Origin: Martelella mediterranea
Lineage (GTDB): Bacteria > Pseudomonadota > Alphaproteobacteria > Rhizobiales > Rhizobiaceae
NCBI GenBank assembly: GCA_003001975.1
Contig: PVUG01000007.1
Location: 1-64,000 of the forward strand
Length of the DNA: 64,000 nt
Reading direction: 5' to 3'
The position numbers were made by a program, and so were the translations under genes. The first letter of the stretch is position 1. Every line of letters starts with the position of its first letter. Below are positions 54,045-62,695 of this stretch, piece after piece. The notes beneath the pieces were generated by a model. That model was not told the DNA's origin. It worked only from the letters and a program-made list of their open reading frames with translations, and made no database searches.

Positions 54045-54860
54045 ATGGCAGTTACAATCACGCAGCAGAATGGTGCCAGCAACGACCTGCTTGGCTACTT
54101 TGATTCCTGGAGCACGAACTCGACGTATCGTGACCACGGCTTTTTCAACCCGGACGATGGTTCCGGTGGTCCTTATACACAATGGGGTGCTGGCAACATA
54201 TATGATCCAACGGATCCAGCGTCCACGCCGACACCAAGCGTGATTCTGGGAGGTCAGAATTTCGAATATAGTACCGGAAACTTCTCGGGCGAGATTCAGT
54301 CACTGAACTTCGGAGAGGGAATTTATTATGATTCCGCTTCTTCCGAATATGTGCAGGACGATCAGTTGCTTATCGATGTAAGCGATGTAACTGTCGAGAC
54401 TTCTGCCGATTTCGCCACGGCAATTTATGTCCTGTCGAATGAAGGTTCGCTCGAAAACCAGACCGTTTTCGGCTCGAACTTCCCGGGCATGTATGACTTC
54501 TTCGCAGAACAGGGGACGGAGCAGGTCGGCACGGCCGGCGCCGATACCCAGTACAGCTTCGCCGGTAATGATACGCTGATGGGCAATGGGGGTGTTGATA
54601 CTTTCGTCTTCGATCTCGACGGCAATGGGCACACAACTTTCGACGCGATTGGCGATGACACAATCACGGACTTCGATGTTGCCAACGAAGAGATTTTGAT
54701 TGGTCTCAACGATACGGCTTATGACAGCGACTCCGAGATTCTCAATGCGGCATCCGATACCGCTGACGGAGTCTATATCGACCTCGGCAGCCATGGATCG
54801 ATCACACTGGAAGGTGTGACCGTCTCCGAGCTGTCCGGCGACAATTTCGCGTTCGTTTAG
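54045..54860 (+). CDS. hasA: HasA-type hemophore with RTX-like C-terminal extension
   Basis: A 271-residue secreted protein. Residues 1 to about 172 resemble HasA hemophores (LGYFDSW start, GGQNFEYSTG, IQSLNFGEGI). His31 and Tyr75 fall where the two heme ligands of Serratia HasA lie. His83, which supports the Tyr ligand in Serratia, has no counterpart (Glu83 here). Residues ~173-271 are extra: one RTX-like turn (AGNDTLMGNGGVDTFVF), then DTITDF and a Val-ended type I secretion tail. There is no signal peptide. Upstream AAGGAAAAGG gives strong translation. Confidence 0.87.
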   Translation: MAVTITQQNGASNDLLGYFDSWSTNSTYRDHGFFNPDDGSGGPYTQWGAGNIYDPTDPASTPTPSVILGGQNFEYSTGNFSGEIQSLNFGEGIYYDSASSEYVQDDQLLIDVSDVTVETSADFATAIYVLSNEGSLENQTVFGSNFPGMYDFFAEQGTEQVGTAGADTQYSFAGNDTLMGNGGVDTFVFDLDGNGHTTFDAIGDDTITDFDVANEEILIGLNDTAYDSDSEILNAASDTADGVYIDLGSHGSITLEGVTVSELSGDNFAFV

Positions 54861-54872
54861 GCACCCAGACAT

Positions 54873-56711
54873 ATGTTTGGAGCTTCCAGACAGGGTCCGC
54901 CGCAGCCACGTGCTGCGGCGGTATCCTTCCCGATTGCGAAAAGCGCGGCAGGCATTGCCATGATCAGCGGCGTGGTCAACGTTCTGGCGCTGACATCGCC
55001 GCTGTTCATGCTGCAGGTCTATGACCGGGTGCTGGCAAGCGGCAGCGTGCCGACATTGATCGGTCTGGCCGTGCTGGCCGCCGGCCTTTACGGTTTTCAG
55101 GCCGTGCTCGATGCCTTGCGCGGGCGTGTGCTGCTGCGGATCGGCGAGCGTTTCGACGGCGTTTTTTCCGGCCGGGTCTTTGATGCTGTCCTGCGTGTGC
55201 CGCTTCTTACCCGCGTGAAAGGTGACGGCCTCCAGCCGTTGCGCGATCTCGACAATGTGCGCGGCTTTCTGGGCGGCAATGGTCCGACGGCCTTTTTCGA
55301 TCTGCCGTGGATGCCGCTTTATCTGGCAATCTGCTTCCTGTTTCATTTCTGGATCGGCGTGACTGCACTTGTCGGCGCGGTGCTTCTGATCGGCATGACG
55401 CTTCTGACCAATGCGCTGTCTCAGGCCGCAATCCGCGATGTTATCGCGCGCAACATGACGCGCAACACGCTGATGGAGGCAGGCCGCCGCAATGCCGAAG
55501 TCGTGCGTGCCATGGGCCTGCATGCGCAGATGGCCGGGCGCTGGCAGACGGCCAACGGCGCCTATCTGGATGCCAATCGCAAGGCAGGGGATGTTGCCGG
55601 CGGACTTGGCTCCCTTTCGAAGACAATGCGGATGATGCTCCAGTCCACAATCCTTGGTGTCGGCGCTTATCTTGTTATCCGCCAGGAAGTGACCGCGGGT
55701 GTGATGATCGCCAGTTCGATCATGATGGGCCGGGCACTCGCGCCGGTCGATATCGCGATTTCAAGCTGGAGACCGTTTCTCATGGCCCGACAAAGCTGGG
55801 GCCGCCTGAAGGACCTTCTGGGTTCGGTTCCCCACGACGAGCGCTTTCTGGCCCTGCCGGACCCTGAAAAGGAACTGCGGGTGGAAGCGCTTGCCGTCGT
55901 TCCTCCGGGGCAGAAGACCCCGAACCTTGCCGGGGTCGGCTTTTCGGTCAGCGCGGGTAACGCGCTCGGTGTGATCGGTCCGTCCGGTTCGGGAAAATCG
56001 ACATTCGCCCGTGCTCTGGTCGGTGTCTGGCAGCCGGCTTCCGGCAAGGTCCGGATCGACGGTGCGAGCCTCGATCAGTGGGACCGTCAGATGCTCGGAC
56101 GTCACATCGGTTACCTGCCTCAGGGTGTCGAACTGTTCGACGGCACGATTGCCGAAAACATTGCCCGTTTCGAACCGGATGCCGATCCGGCGGCAATCGT
56201 CTCGGCTGCCCGCATCGCCGGCGCTCACGAGCTGATCCTGCGCTTTGAAAACGGATATGAAACGCAGATCGGCGAAAGCGGATCGGCGCTGTCCGCCGGT
56301 CAGCGCCAGAGGGTCGGTCTTGCCCGCGCACTTTATGGCAATCCGTTTCTCGTGGTGATGGACGAACCCAACGCCAATCTTGATGCCGCCGGGGAGGCAG
56401 CCGTCGTAAAGGCGATTTCGGCGGTGCGCGAAAGGGGTGGCATTGTCGTGGTGATCGCTCATCGGCCCAGCGCCATAGACGCTGTCGATCTCGTGCTGAT
56501 GCTTGAAAACGGACGGCAGAAAGCCTTTGGCCAACGCGATGAGGTGTTGTCGCGCGTTTTGAAACCGGCGGCGGCCACCGCATCTGAAACGCGCGGTTTT
56601 CCGGCGTCCGCGACCGGGCTGACACCGCTGCGGGTGATCGCCGAGGCGGCTTCGAAACAGGCTGGTGCTCAGGATACAAAGCTGAAGGAGGCGCCGGATG
56701 GAACGCACTGA
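54873..56711 (+). CDS. hasD: Type I secretion ABC transporter (HasD/PrtD)
   Basis: A 612-residue fused membrane-ATPase protein. Six-helix domain 1-320 (PLFMLQVYDRVLASGSVPTL is the PrtD hallmark, core QVYDRVL), then an ATPase with Walker A GPSGSGKST, signature LSAGQRQRVGLARAL and Walker B LVVMDEPNANLD. There is no N-terminal peptidase-like domain. It exports the hemophore directly out of the cell with HasE and a TolC protein encoded elsewhere. It starts 12 bases after hasA with a weak ribosome site. Confidence 0.93.
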   Translation: MFGASRQGPPQPRAAAVSFPIAKSAAGIAMISGVVNVLALTSPLFMLQVYDRVLASGSVPTLIGLAVLAAGLYGFQAVLDALRGRVLLRIGERFDGVFSGRVFDAVLRVPLLTRVKGDGLQPLRDLDNVRGFLGGNGPTAFFDLPWMPLYLAICFLFHFWIGVTALVGAVLLIGMTLLTNALSQAAIRDVIARNMTRNTLMEAGRRNAEVVRAMGLHAQMAGRWQTANGAYLDANRKAGDVAGGLGSLSKTMRMMLQSTILGVGAYLVIRQEVTAGVMIASSIMMGRALAPVDIAISSWRPFLMARQSWGRLKDLLGSVPHDERFLALPDPEKELRVEALAVVPPGQKTPNLAGVGFSVSAGNALGVIGPSGSGKSTFARALVGVWQPASGKVRIDGASLDQWDRQMLGRHIGYLPQGVELFDGTIAENIARFEPDADPAAIVSAARIAGAHELILRFENGYETQIGESGSALSAGQRQRVGLARALYGNPFLVVMDEPNANLDAAGEAAVVKAISAVRERGGIVVVIAHRPSAIDAVDLVLMLENGRQKAFGQRDEVLSRVLKPAAATASETRGFPASATGLTPLRVIAEAASKQAGAQDTKLKEAPDGTH

Positions 56712-58002
56712 CAGGGTGTCCCGCTCGATCCGCTTTCATCTGATGGCCGGAATGGCCGTCAGTCTGCTGCTGGTTGGCGGCGTCGGCGCCTGGGCAACGA
56801 CGACAAGACTTGCCGGCGCGGTTGTCGCTTCGGGGCACTTCGTGGTCAACAGTTATGTCAAGAAGGTGCAGCACCCGACAGGCGGTGTTGTCGGCGAGAT
56901 TCTCGTGCATGACGGTGACGACGTTGCGGCAGGCGAAGTCGTCATGCGTCTCGACGCCACCCAGACGCGCGCCAATCTGGCGATCATCGTCAAGAGACTG
57001 GATGAGCTGAATGCCCGGCTTGCGCGGCTACAGGCTGAAAGGGACGATCTCGACCAGATCACCTTTCCGGAAGACCTCCTCGCGCGACAGGATGAACCCG
57101 ATGTGGCCTCGGCAATCCGCAGCGAGACGCGGCTGTTTGAATTCCGGCAGGAATCGCGGGCCGGCAGAAAGGCGCAGCTTCGGGAACGTATCACCCAGTT
57201 CGAGCATGAGATTGAGGGGCTCAAGGCCCAGGAAGTCGCCTATTCCCGTGGACTTGAGGTGCTGGAAGGGGAGATCGCTTCACAGAAATCACTATTCGAG
57301 CAGGGAATCGTTTCCGTTCAGCGTCTCAACGGTTTGCTTACAGAAGCAGCGACCTTCGGCGGAGAGCGCGGCGAAAAGATTGCCTACCAGGCGCAGGCCG
57401 CCGGCCGGATTGCCGAAACCAGACTGCAGATCCTTTCCATCGACAATGACCTGAAAACCGAAGTCGGCCAGGAACTGCGGGAAGTGCAGGCTCAGATCGG
57501 GGAATATGTGGAGCGCAGGGTTGCCGCTGAAGACGAACTGAAGCGCATCGACATCATCGCGCCGCAGTCAGGCGTGGTGCACCAGCTCGCCGTTCACACG
57601 GAGGGCGGTGTGGTTTCGCCGGCCGAACCGGTCATGTTGATCGTTCCCGAAAGTGACGATCTGACGCTTGAAGTGCGTATCCGCCCTCAGGACATCGACC
57701 AGATCCGGACCGGCCAGAACGCCATGCTGCGTATGTCCGCTTTCAATCTGAGGACCACGCCCGAGCTGGAAGGATATGTCAGCCGCGTTGCTGCCGATCT
57801 GACCACCGACGAGCATAGCGGCCTGTCCTACTACCTGATCCGGATCGCCGTGCCGTCTGCCGAACTGGAAAAGCTCGGGGAACTGACGCTGGTGCCGGGC
57901 ATGCCTGCCGAAGCGATGATCCGCACCGGCGACCGAACCGCACTTTCCTATTTCATGAAACCGCTTTCCGACCAGTTGGCGAAAGCTTTCCGCGAACAAT
58001 AG
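56698..58002 (+). CDS. hasE: Type I secretion membrane fusion protein (HasE/PrtE)
   Basis: A 434-residue HlyD-family adaptor: membrane anchor at about 17-37, a lipoyl-type segment (HPTGGVVGEILVHDGDDVAAGE), long coiled-coil hairpin (about 95-275) and the C-terminal segment APQSGVVHQLAVHTEGGVVSPAEPVM (core APQSGVVHQL). It links HasD to the outer-membrane TolC channel. AAGGAGG precedes the start, which overlaps hasD by 14 bases. Confidence 0.92.
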   Translation: MERTDRVSRSIRFHLMAGMAVSLLLVGGVGAWATTTRLAGAVVASGHFVVNSYVKKVQHPTGGVVGEILVHDGDDVAAGEVVMRLDATQTRANLAIIVKRLDELNARLARLQAERDDLDQITFPEDLLARQDEPDVASAIRSETRLFEFRQESRAGRKAQLRERITQFEHEIEGLKAQEVAYSRGLEVLEGEIASQKSLFEQGIVSVQRLNGLLTEAATFGGERGEKIAYQAQAAGRIAETRLQILSIDNDLKTEVGQELREVQAQIGEYVERRVAAEDELKRIDIIAPQSGVVHQLAVHTEGGVVSPAEPVMLIVPESDDLTLEVRIRPQDIDQIRTGQNAMLRMSAFNLRTTPELEGYVSRVAADLTTDEHSGLSYYLIRIAVPSAELEKLGELTLVPGMPAEAMIRTGDRTALSYFMKPLSDQLAKAFREQ

Positions 58003-58059
58003 CCGCGCGGTCAGGGCTGCATTGTCAGCACCCGCTTTAAAAGAAGGGACACAGAACAC

Positions 58060-60888
58060 ATGACTGATATCAAGTATTGCGTTGCAAACAAAACCAACGC
58101 GCGTCCGACAGGCCATACGCTTCGGCGTTTCAACCGCCACCTGCTGGCCGGGGCGGTAATCGCCGCGACGGCGCTCGGGGCGCATGCGCCGCTTCACGCA
58201 GAGGAATGGGTTGCCGGAACGGGCGATTGGTTCAACGGCGCCAACTGGTCCAACGGCGTGGTGCCGGATGTTCAGCCGGATAACAACATATACCGCACGG
58301 CCGTAATCGCAAACGGCGGAGAGGTGACCCTGAGCAGTGGAGATGCCGTCGCCATGACGCTGGAGATCGGCAATGATGATGGGGACGGCGGCACGGTGAC
58401 GTTCACCGGTGGTAGCCTGAATACCGGTGGGGCCACGATCGATGGCGGCGGCACAATGACCGTTTCCGGCCGGGGAACGGAGTGGGATCTGGCAAAACCC
58501 AACCTGCCCGTTTTCAGTGGAGGTCAAATCGCGATCCGGGAGGGATCGCTCGTGATTTCCGACGGGGCGAAAGTGTATAATGCCGGCAGTGTGACACTCC
58601 TTGAGGACGATGCGACATCATCTATGGTTGTGAGCGGAACCGGGACGACCTTTTCGTCAGTTGCCGTAACAAGCGTTGGCGGTAGTGGCGGCGCGGCCAC
58701 TTTGAGGGTGGAAGACCACGCGATCTATCAGGCGAGAAACCTTTATATCGGCACAGCTGGCGGCGGAAGAGGAACGGTTGTGGCGACCGGCGCCGGCACC
58801 AGCCTGGCGGTCGAATATCTGGCGGTCGGCAACCGTGGCGAGGAAGATGACCGGACCAGCGCGACATTGACCATCGCCGATGGTGCACAGGTAACGGCTT
58901 CGGAAGAAGTCCTCATCACCAGAGACAGCAATTACGGGGGCTGGACATCCGGCACGATCAACATCGGCGCCGCCGAGGGTGAGGCTGCAGCAGCGGCTGG
59001 TACGCTCAATGCCCCCAACGGCGTGCACTTCGGTTATGGCGACGCCAATCTGGTCTTCAATCACACCGAGACCGATTACGACTTTTCCCATGTGATGACC
59101 AATTCCGATGAGGCGACGGCCAGCGCGTCGATCAGGCAGGTGGCCGGCGTCACCGAGCTTTCCGGCAACAGCGCCAGCTTCACCGGCTCCACGGAAGCAA
59201 CCGGCGGCACGCTGCTGGTGACCGGCAATCTGGGCGGCGTCCTTTCGGCTTCCGAGGCGGGCACGATCGGCGGAACCGGCACCATCGGCTCCACCACGAT
59301 CGGTGACGGCGGCACGCTGGCGCCGGGCATGCGCAATGCAATCGGATCGCTCACCGTCAATGGCGATCTGACATTCGAAAGCGGTTCGACCTATGCCGTC
59401 GATCTCACCGGTGCGGCAAGCGATACGGTAACGGTTTCGGGAGCGGCGACGCTGTCCGGCGGCACGGTCACCGTCCGCTCGCTTGATGATTCCACCAGCT
59501 ACCAGCAAAGCCAGACCTACACGATCCTGTCGGCGGGAACGCTCGACGGTTCGTTTACGGAAACAATCAGCCCGTCAGCTTTTCTCGACGTAACGACCAC
59601 CTATGAGGGCGACAATGCCAAGATCACGGTCGCGCTCATCGGCTCCGGCGAAGGCGATGGGGGCGATAACGGCGGCGGTGACAATGGCGGCGGAGACAAC
59701 GGTGGAGGCGACAATGGCGGCGGCAGCGGCGTTTTCACTTGGGCAGCCGATACGCCGAACCAGTATGCCGTGGCTCAGTCTCTCGATTCACTGGATCAGT
59801 CCGGCCAATCGCTCGAACTTTACAACGACATGCTGATGCTCAGCCTCGACGAAGCGCGTGAAACCTATGAACAACTCGGTGGCCTCGATTACGCTGCCGG
59901 ACAATCGGCGATGATGCAGAATTCGCTGTCTGTCGGCAGGATGATCAACAACCGCCTGCGGTCGGCGTCAGGCGGTGCTGCCGCGCCGTCCGTGCCCGCG
60001 CTTGGCTATGCCGAGGAGAGCGACGTCGCGGCCAAGGGCGCCTTCCCCGACAGTGCAACGGATGGCTTCGATGAAGGACGCTTCACCGCCTGGGGCAGCG
60101 GCTTCGGTACGTGGGGCGAGATCGACGGAACCAATGGCAGTGCCGATGCGGATATCGGCAGCGGCGGTTTCATCGGTGGTGCCGACATGATGGTCAATGA
60201 TATGTGGCGGGTCGGTGTCGCCGCCGGCTATTCGCGTTCCACCTTCGATGTCGACCAGTCGACCGGCAAGAGCGACAACTACACCCTGGCGACCTATGCC
60301 GACATGGAGTGGAACGCGCTCGCCGTGCGCGGCGGTCTTGGATATACGTTCCACAGCGCCGAGGCCGACCGCAAGATCACCGCCCTCGACCAGACGCTGA
60401 AGGGCGAATATGACGCCAACAGCTTCAACGCGTTCGGCGAACTGGCCTATCGTGCCGATCTCGGTCCCGCATCGGTGGAACCCTTCGCCAATCTGGCCTT
60501 CGTTCACCTGAAAACCGACAGCTTCACCGAAACCGGCGGCACTGCGGCGCTCAGGGTGGATGGCCAGAAGATGAGCACCACCTTCACCACGATCGGCGTG
60601 CGGGCTGCCACCGATTTCGACTTCGGCGGTGTGCCGACAGTTGCGCGCGGTTCGCTCGGCTGGATGCATGCGTTTGGCGATGTCGACACCCAGACAACGG
60701 CGCGCTTTGCCACCGGCAACGACTTCACCGTTTTCGGAACGCCGCTCGACGAGAATACGGCATTGGTGGAAGCCGGGCTGGACTTTGCGGTTACGGAATC
60801 GGCCACGCTGGGCGTCAGCTACAGTGGCCAGTTCGGCGAAAACGCCACCGATCAGGGGCTGAATGCCAACTTGCGCGTGCGGTTCTGA
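58060..60888 (+). CDS. Autotransporter outer-membrane beta-barrel protein
   Basis: A 942-residue type V secreted protein. A long signal peptide (about 1-48, ends HAPLHAEE) is followed by a Gly/Thr/Ser-rich beta-helix passenger with repeated GTGTxxxVA and GGTL-type turns (residues ~50-530), a GGGDN linker (about 534-557) and a C-terminal autotransporter barrel (~670-942, WGSGFGTWGEIDG to LRVRF with terminal Phe). Passenger function unknown. It lies 57 bases after hasE in the hasB position, so it may be part of the heme regulon. Confidence 0.88.
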   Translation: MTDIKYCVANKTNARPTGHTLRRFNRHLLAGAVIAATALGAHAPLHAEEWVAGTGDWFNGANWSNGVVPDVQPDNNIYRTAVIANGGEVTLSSGDAVAMTLEIGNDDGDGGTVTFTGGSLNTGGATIDGGGTMTVSGRGTEWDLAKPNLPVFSGGQIAIREGSLVISDGAKVYNAGSVTLLEDDATSSMVVSGTGTTFSSVAVTSVGGSGGAATLRVEDHAIYQARNLYIGTAGGGRGTVVATGAGTSLAVEYLAVGNRGEEDDRTSATLTIADGAQVTASEEVLITRDSNYGGWTSGTINIGAAEGEAAAAAGTLNAPNGVHFGYGDANLVFNHTETDYDFSHVMTNSDEATASASIRQVAGVTELSGNSASFTGSTEATGGTLLVTGNLGGVLSASEAGTIGGTGTIGSTTIGDGGTLAPGMRNAIGSLTVNGDLTFESGSTYAVDLTGAASDTVTVSGAATLSGGTVTVRSLDDSTSYQQSQTYTILSAGTLDGSFTETISPSAFLDVTTTYEGDNAKITVALIGSGEGDGGDNGGGDNGGGDNGGGDNGGGSGVFTWAADTPNQYAVAQSLDSLDQSGQSLELYNDMLMLSLDEARETYEQLGGLDYAAGQSAMMQNSLSVGRMINNRLRSASGGAAAPSVPALGYAEESDVAAKGAFPDSATDGFDEGRFTAWGSGFGTWGEIDGTNGSADADIGSGGFIGGADMMVNDMWRVGVAAGYSRSTFDVDQSTGKSDNYTLATYADMEWNALAVRGGLGYTFHSAEADRKITALDQTLKGEYDANSFNAFGELAYRADLGPASVEPFANLAFVHLKTDSFTETGGTAALRVDGQKMSTTFTTIGVRAATDFDFGGVPTVARGSLGWMHAFGDVDTQTTARFATGNDFTVFGTPLDENTALVEAGLDFAVTESATLGVSYSGQFGENATDQGLNANLRVRF
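59658..59729 (+). repeat. In-frame GGGDN tandem repeat
   Basis: Four to five near-identical 15-base units encode Gly-Gly-Gly-Asp-Asn repeats that form the flexible linker between passenger and barrel of the autotransporter. Bases vary at wobble positions, so the protein repeat is selected, but copy number may still change by slippage. Confidence 0.8.
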
Positions 60889-60902
60889 TATGCTGAAACC
60901 TA

Positions 60903-60930
60903 CGCCGGCGACGCATTGTCGTCGCCGGCG
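60903..60930 (+). terminator. Hairpin after the autotransporter gene
   Basis: CGCCGGCGACG (60903-60913) pairs perfectly with CGTCGCCGGCG (60920-60930) 14 bases after the stop. The T tract is poor. Confidence 0.65.
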
Positions 60931-61004
60931 TTGCCATGATGTGGCGGATGGCCGGATGCCGTCGGTATATCCGGCAAGGCCATCAAAACGAGAGGAAGAA
61001 ATTC

Positions 61005-61094
61005 ATGAAGATTTACGCCTCGTTCCCCCGAATTCCTGTGTACGGGCACATCGGAAAGCGGACGCCGTTCGGCAAGGCCGCCCGGTGTCGCTGA
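61005..61094 (+). CDS. Possible 29-residue small protein
   Basis: An ATG at 61005 with GAGGAAG seven bases upstream opens a 29-codon frame with a basic product (starts MKIYASFPRIP, ends AARCR, net charge about +7). It is not recognised and could be chance, but the ribosome site is good and a terminator-like structure follows within 20 bases. Ribosome profiling or conservation would decide. Confidence 0.3.
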   Translation: MKIYASFPRIPVYGHIGKRTPFGKAARCR

Positions 61095-61112
61095 TGTGAC
61101 CTCCTCACAGGG

Positions 61113-61185
61113 CCGGACCGGCAAGCCAGCCAGCCAAGCGCATCGCGCGTCTTGGCAAGCCAGCCAGCCGGTCCGGGTTTCTTTT
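61113..61185 (+). terminator. Long hairpin with embedded 16-bp direct repeat
   Basis: CCGGACCGGC (61113-61122) pairs perfectly with GCCGGTCCGG (61167-61176), followed by TTTCTTTT. Inside, the exact 16-mer GGCAAGCCAGCCAGCC occurs at 61120-61135 and 61154-61169. It ends the has/autotransporter region before the convergent kinase gene. Confidence 0.6.
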
Positions 61186-61216
61186 CCCGATCTGTGTTCC
61201 GGTCAAACGAGGAGCT

Positions 61217-62695
61217 TCAGGGCCGGTATCGCGCCCTGGTCACGGCATCGCGCCAGTTGCGGCGTCTTTCGCGGCGGTCGCAATCCCGCCCGTTCGGTGC
61301 GAATGAACGTGTATTCTCGCGGACAAAGCCGCGGGCATCCTCGTCGTCAAACATGCCGTCCGCAACGCCGGCCATGAGACCGGCGCCGTAGCCGCTTAAT
61401 GCATGAATGGCCGGAACATGAACCGGGGCATTGAGAAGGTCGGCCTGGGTCTGCATCAAAAACGGATTTGCAGCCGCGCCACCATCGGCAAGCAGGCCGG
61501 AAATGGCGACATCGAGATCGGCAGCCATGGCGTCTGCGACATCGCAGACCTGCATGGCGATGGCCTCCAGCGTGGCACGGGCAATGTGGGCGGGTTTCGT
61601 CGAAAGGGAAAGGCCGGTAAGGCTTCCCCGCGCTTCGGCGTCCCAGTGCGGCGCACCAAGGCCAGCCAGCGCCGGCACGAACACGACGCCATCCGTGTCG
61701 GCCACTGTTTGGGCCAGCGATGAAAGCGCGGCAGGGTCGGCCAGACCCAGCATGGTGCTTGCAAAGGCCGCTGCCTGCCCGGAAACCGTAATGTTGCCCT
61801 CAAGCGCGTAGAGCGTTTCGCCATCACGCTTCCAGGCGATTGTCGTCGATAGACCGTTTTGTGAATGCAGGGGCGCCTCGGTCAGTGTCATCAGCGAGGT
61901 GCCGGTGCCATAGGTTGCCTTGATCACACCCGGTGTGCCGGCGCCGTGGCCGAAGAGGGCTGCGTGACTGTCACCGATCATCGCCCGGATCGGAATCCCT
62001 GCCGGCAGCGCCAGTCCTGTTGCTGTTTGACCGAAAGTGCCGTCGCTGTCGACGACATCGGCAAGCAGGGAGGTCGGAACGTCGAACAAGGTACAGAGAT
62101 CTTCGCTCCACTGATTGGCGGCAATATCGAAGAGCTGGGTTCTCGATGCATTCGATGCATCGGTCCCGAAGCTTTCACCGCCAGTCAACCGATAGAGAAG
62201 ATAGGTGTCGACCGTCCCGGCACAGAGCCTGCCTTCATTGGCGGCCTGTCGCGCGCCGTCAATATTGTCGAGCAGCCAGCCGATTTTTGCCGCCGGAAAC
62301 AGCGGGTCGAGGTTGAGGCCGGTTTTTTGGCGCACCAGCCGTTCCGTCTCGTCGCTGCGCAGCGGGCCGAGACGCTCCTCCGAGCGCCGGCACTGCCAGA
62401 TGATGCAGGGGCCGACGGGTTCGCCGGTCTGCCGGTCCCACAGGAGGACCGATTCCCGCTGATTGGAAATGCCGATTGCGGCAATGCTGACGTCGCCCGC
62501 CATGCTCAGACAGGCGGTGATGGCCGCCTCGACGCTTTTCCAGATTGCCTCGCCGGTTGTTTCCGCCCAACCCGGTCTGGGATAGACAACCTCAAGAGCG
62601 GCCGACCCCGTCGCGACAATTGCGCCTTTCCCGTCGATCAGGAGAACCTTGGTGTTGGTCGTCCCCTGATCGATGGCGAGGATATGCCCTGTCAT
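61217..62695 (-). CDS. FGGY-family carbohydrate kinase
   Basis: A 492-residue sugar kinase: N-terminal IDQGTTNTKVLLID phosphate loop, NQRESVLLWDRQTGEP, GDSHAALFGHGA and C-terminal GLLADGGAAANPFLMQ adenosine motif. It is close to glycerol kinase in pattern, but neighbouring split transketolase genes suggest a ketose such as apulose. The C-terminus (after about 460) is basic and unusual (CDRRERRRNW). The start overlaps the transketolase stop by ATGA. Confidence 0.88.
   Translation of the reverse strand: MTGHILAIDQGTTNTKVLLIDGKGAIVATGSAALEVVYPRPGWAETTGEAIWKSVEAAITACLSMAGDVSIAAIGISNQRESVLLWDRQTGEPVGPCIIWQCRRSEERLGPLRSDETERLVRQKTGLNLDPLFPAAKIGWLLDNIDGARQAANEGRLCAGTVDTYLLYRLTGGESFGTDASNASRTQLFDIAANQWSEDLCTLFDVPTSLLADVVDSDGTFGQTATGLALPAGIPIRAMIGDSHAALFGHGAGTPGVIKATYGTGTSLMTLTEAPLHSQNGLSTTIAWKRDGETLYALEGNITVSGQAAAFASTMLGLADPAALSSLAQTVADTDGVVFVPALAGLGAPHWDAEARGSLTGLSLSTKPAHIARATLEAIAMQVCDVADAMAADLDVAISGLLADGGAAANPFLMQTQADLLNAPVHVPAIHALSGYGAGLMAGVADGMFDDEDARGFVRENTRSFAPNGRDCDRRERRRNWRDAVTRARYRP

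Noticed and set aside
52176-54182. 668-codon open frame antisense to hasR
   Set aside because: The receptor motifs are on the plus strand; the reverse frame has no recognisable domains.
59658-59729. CRISPR-like or satellite repeat
   Set aside because: The units are 15 bases, contiguous and in frame inside the autotransporter gene, so they are coding linker repeats.
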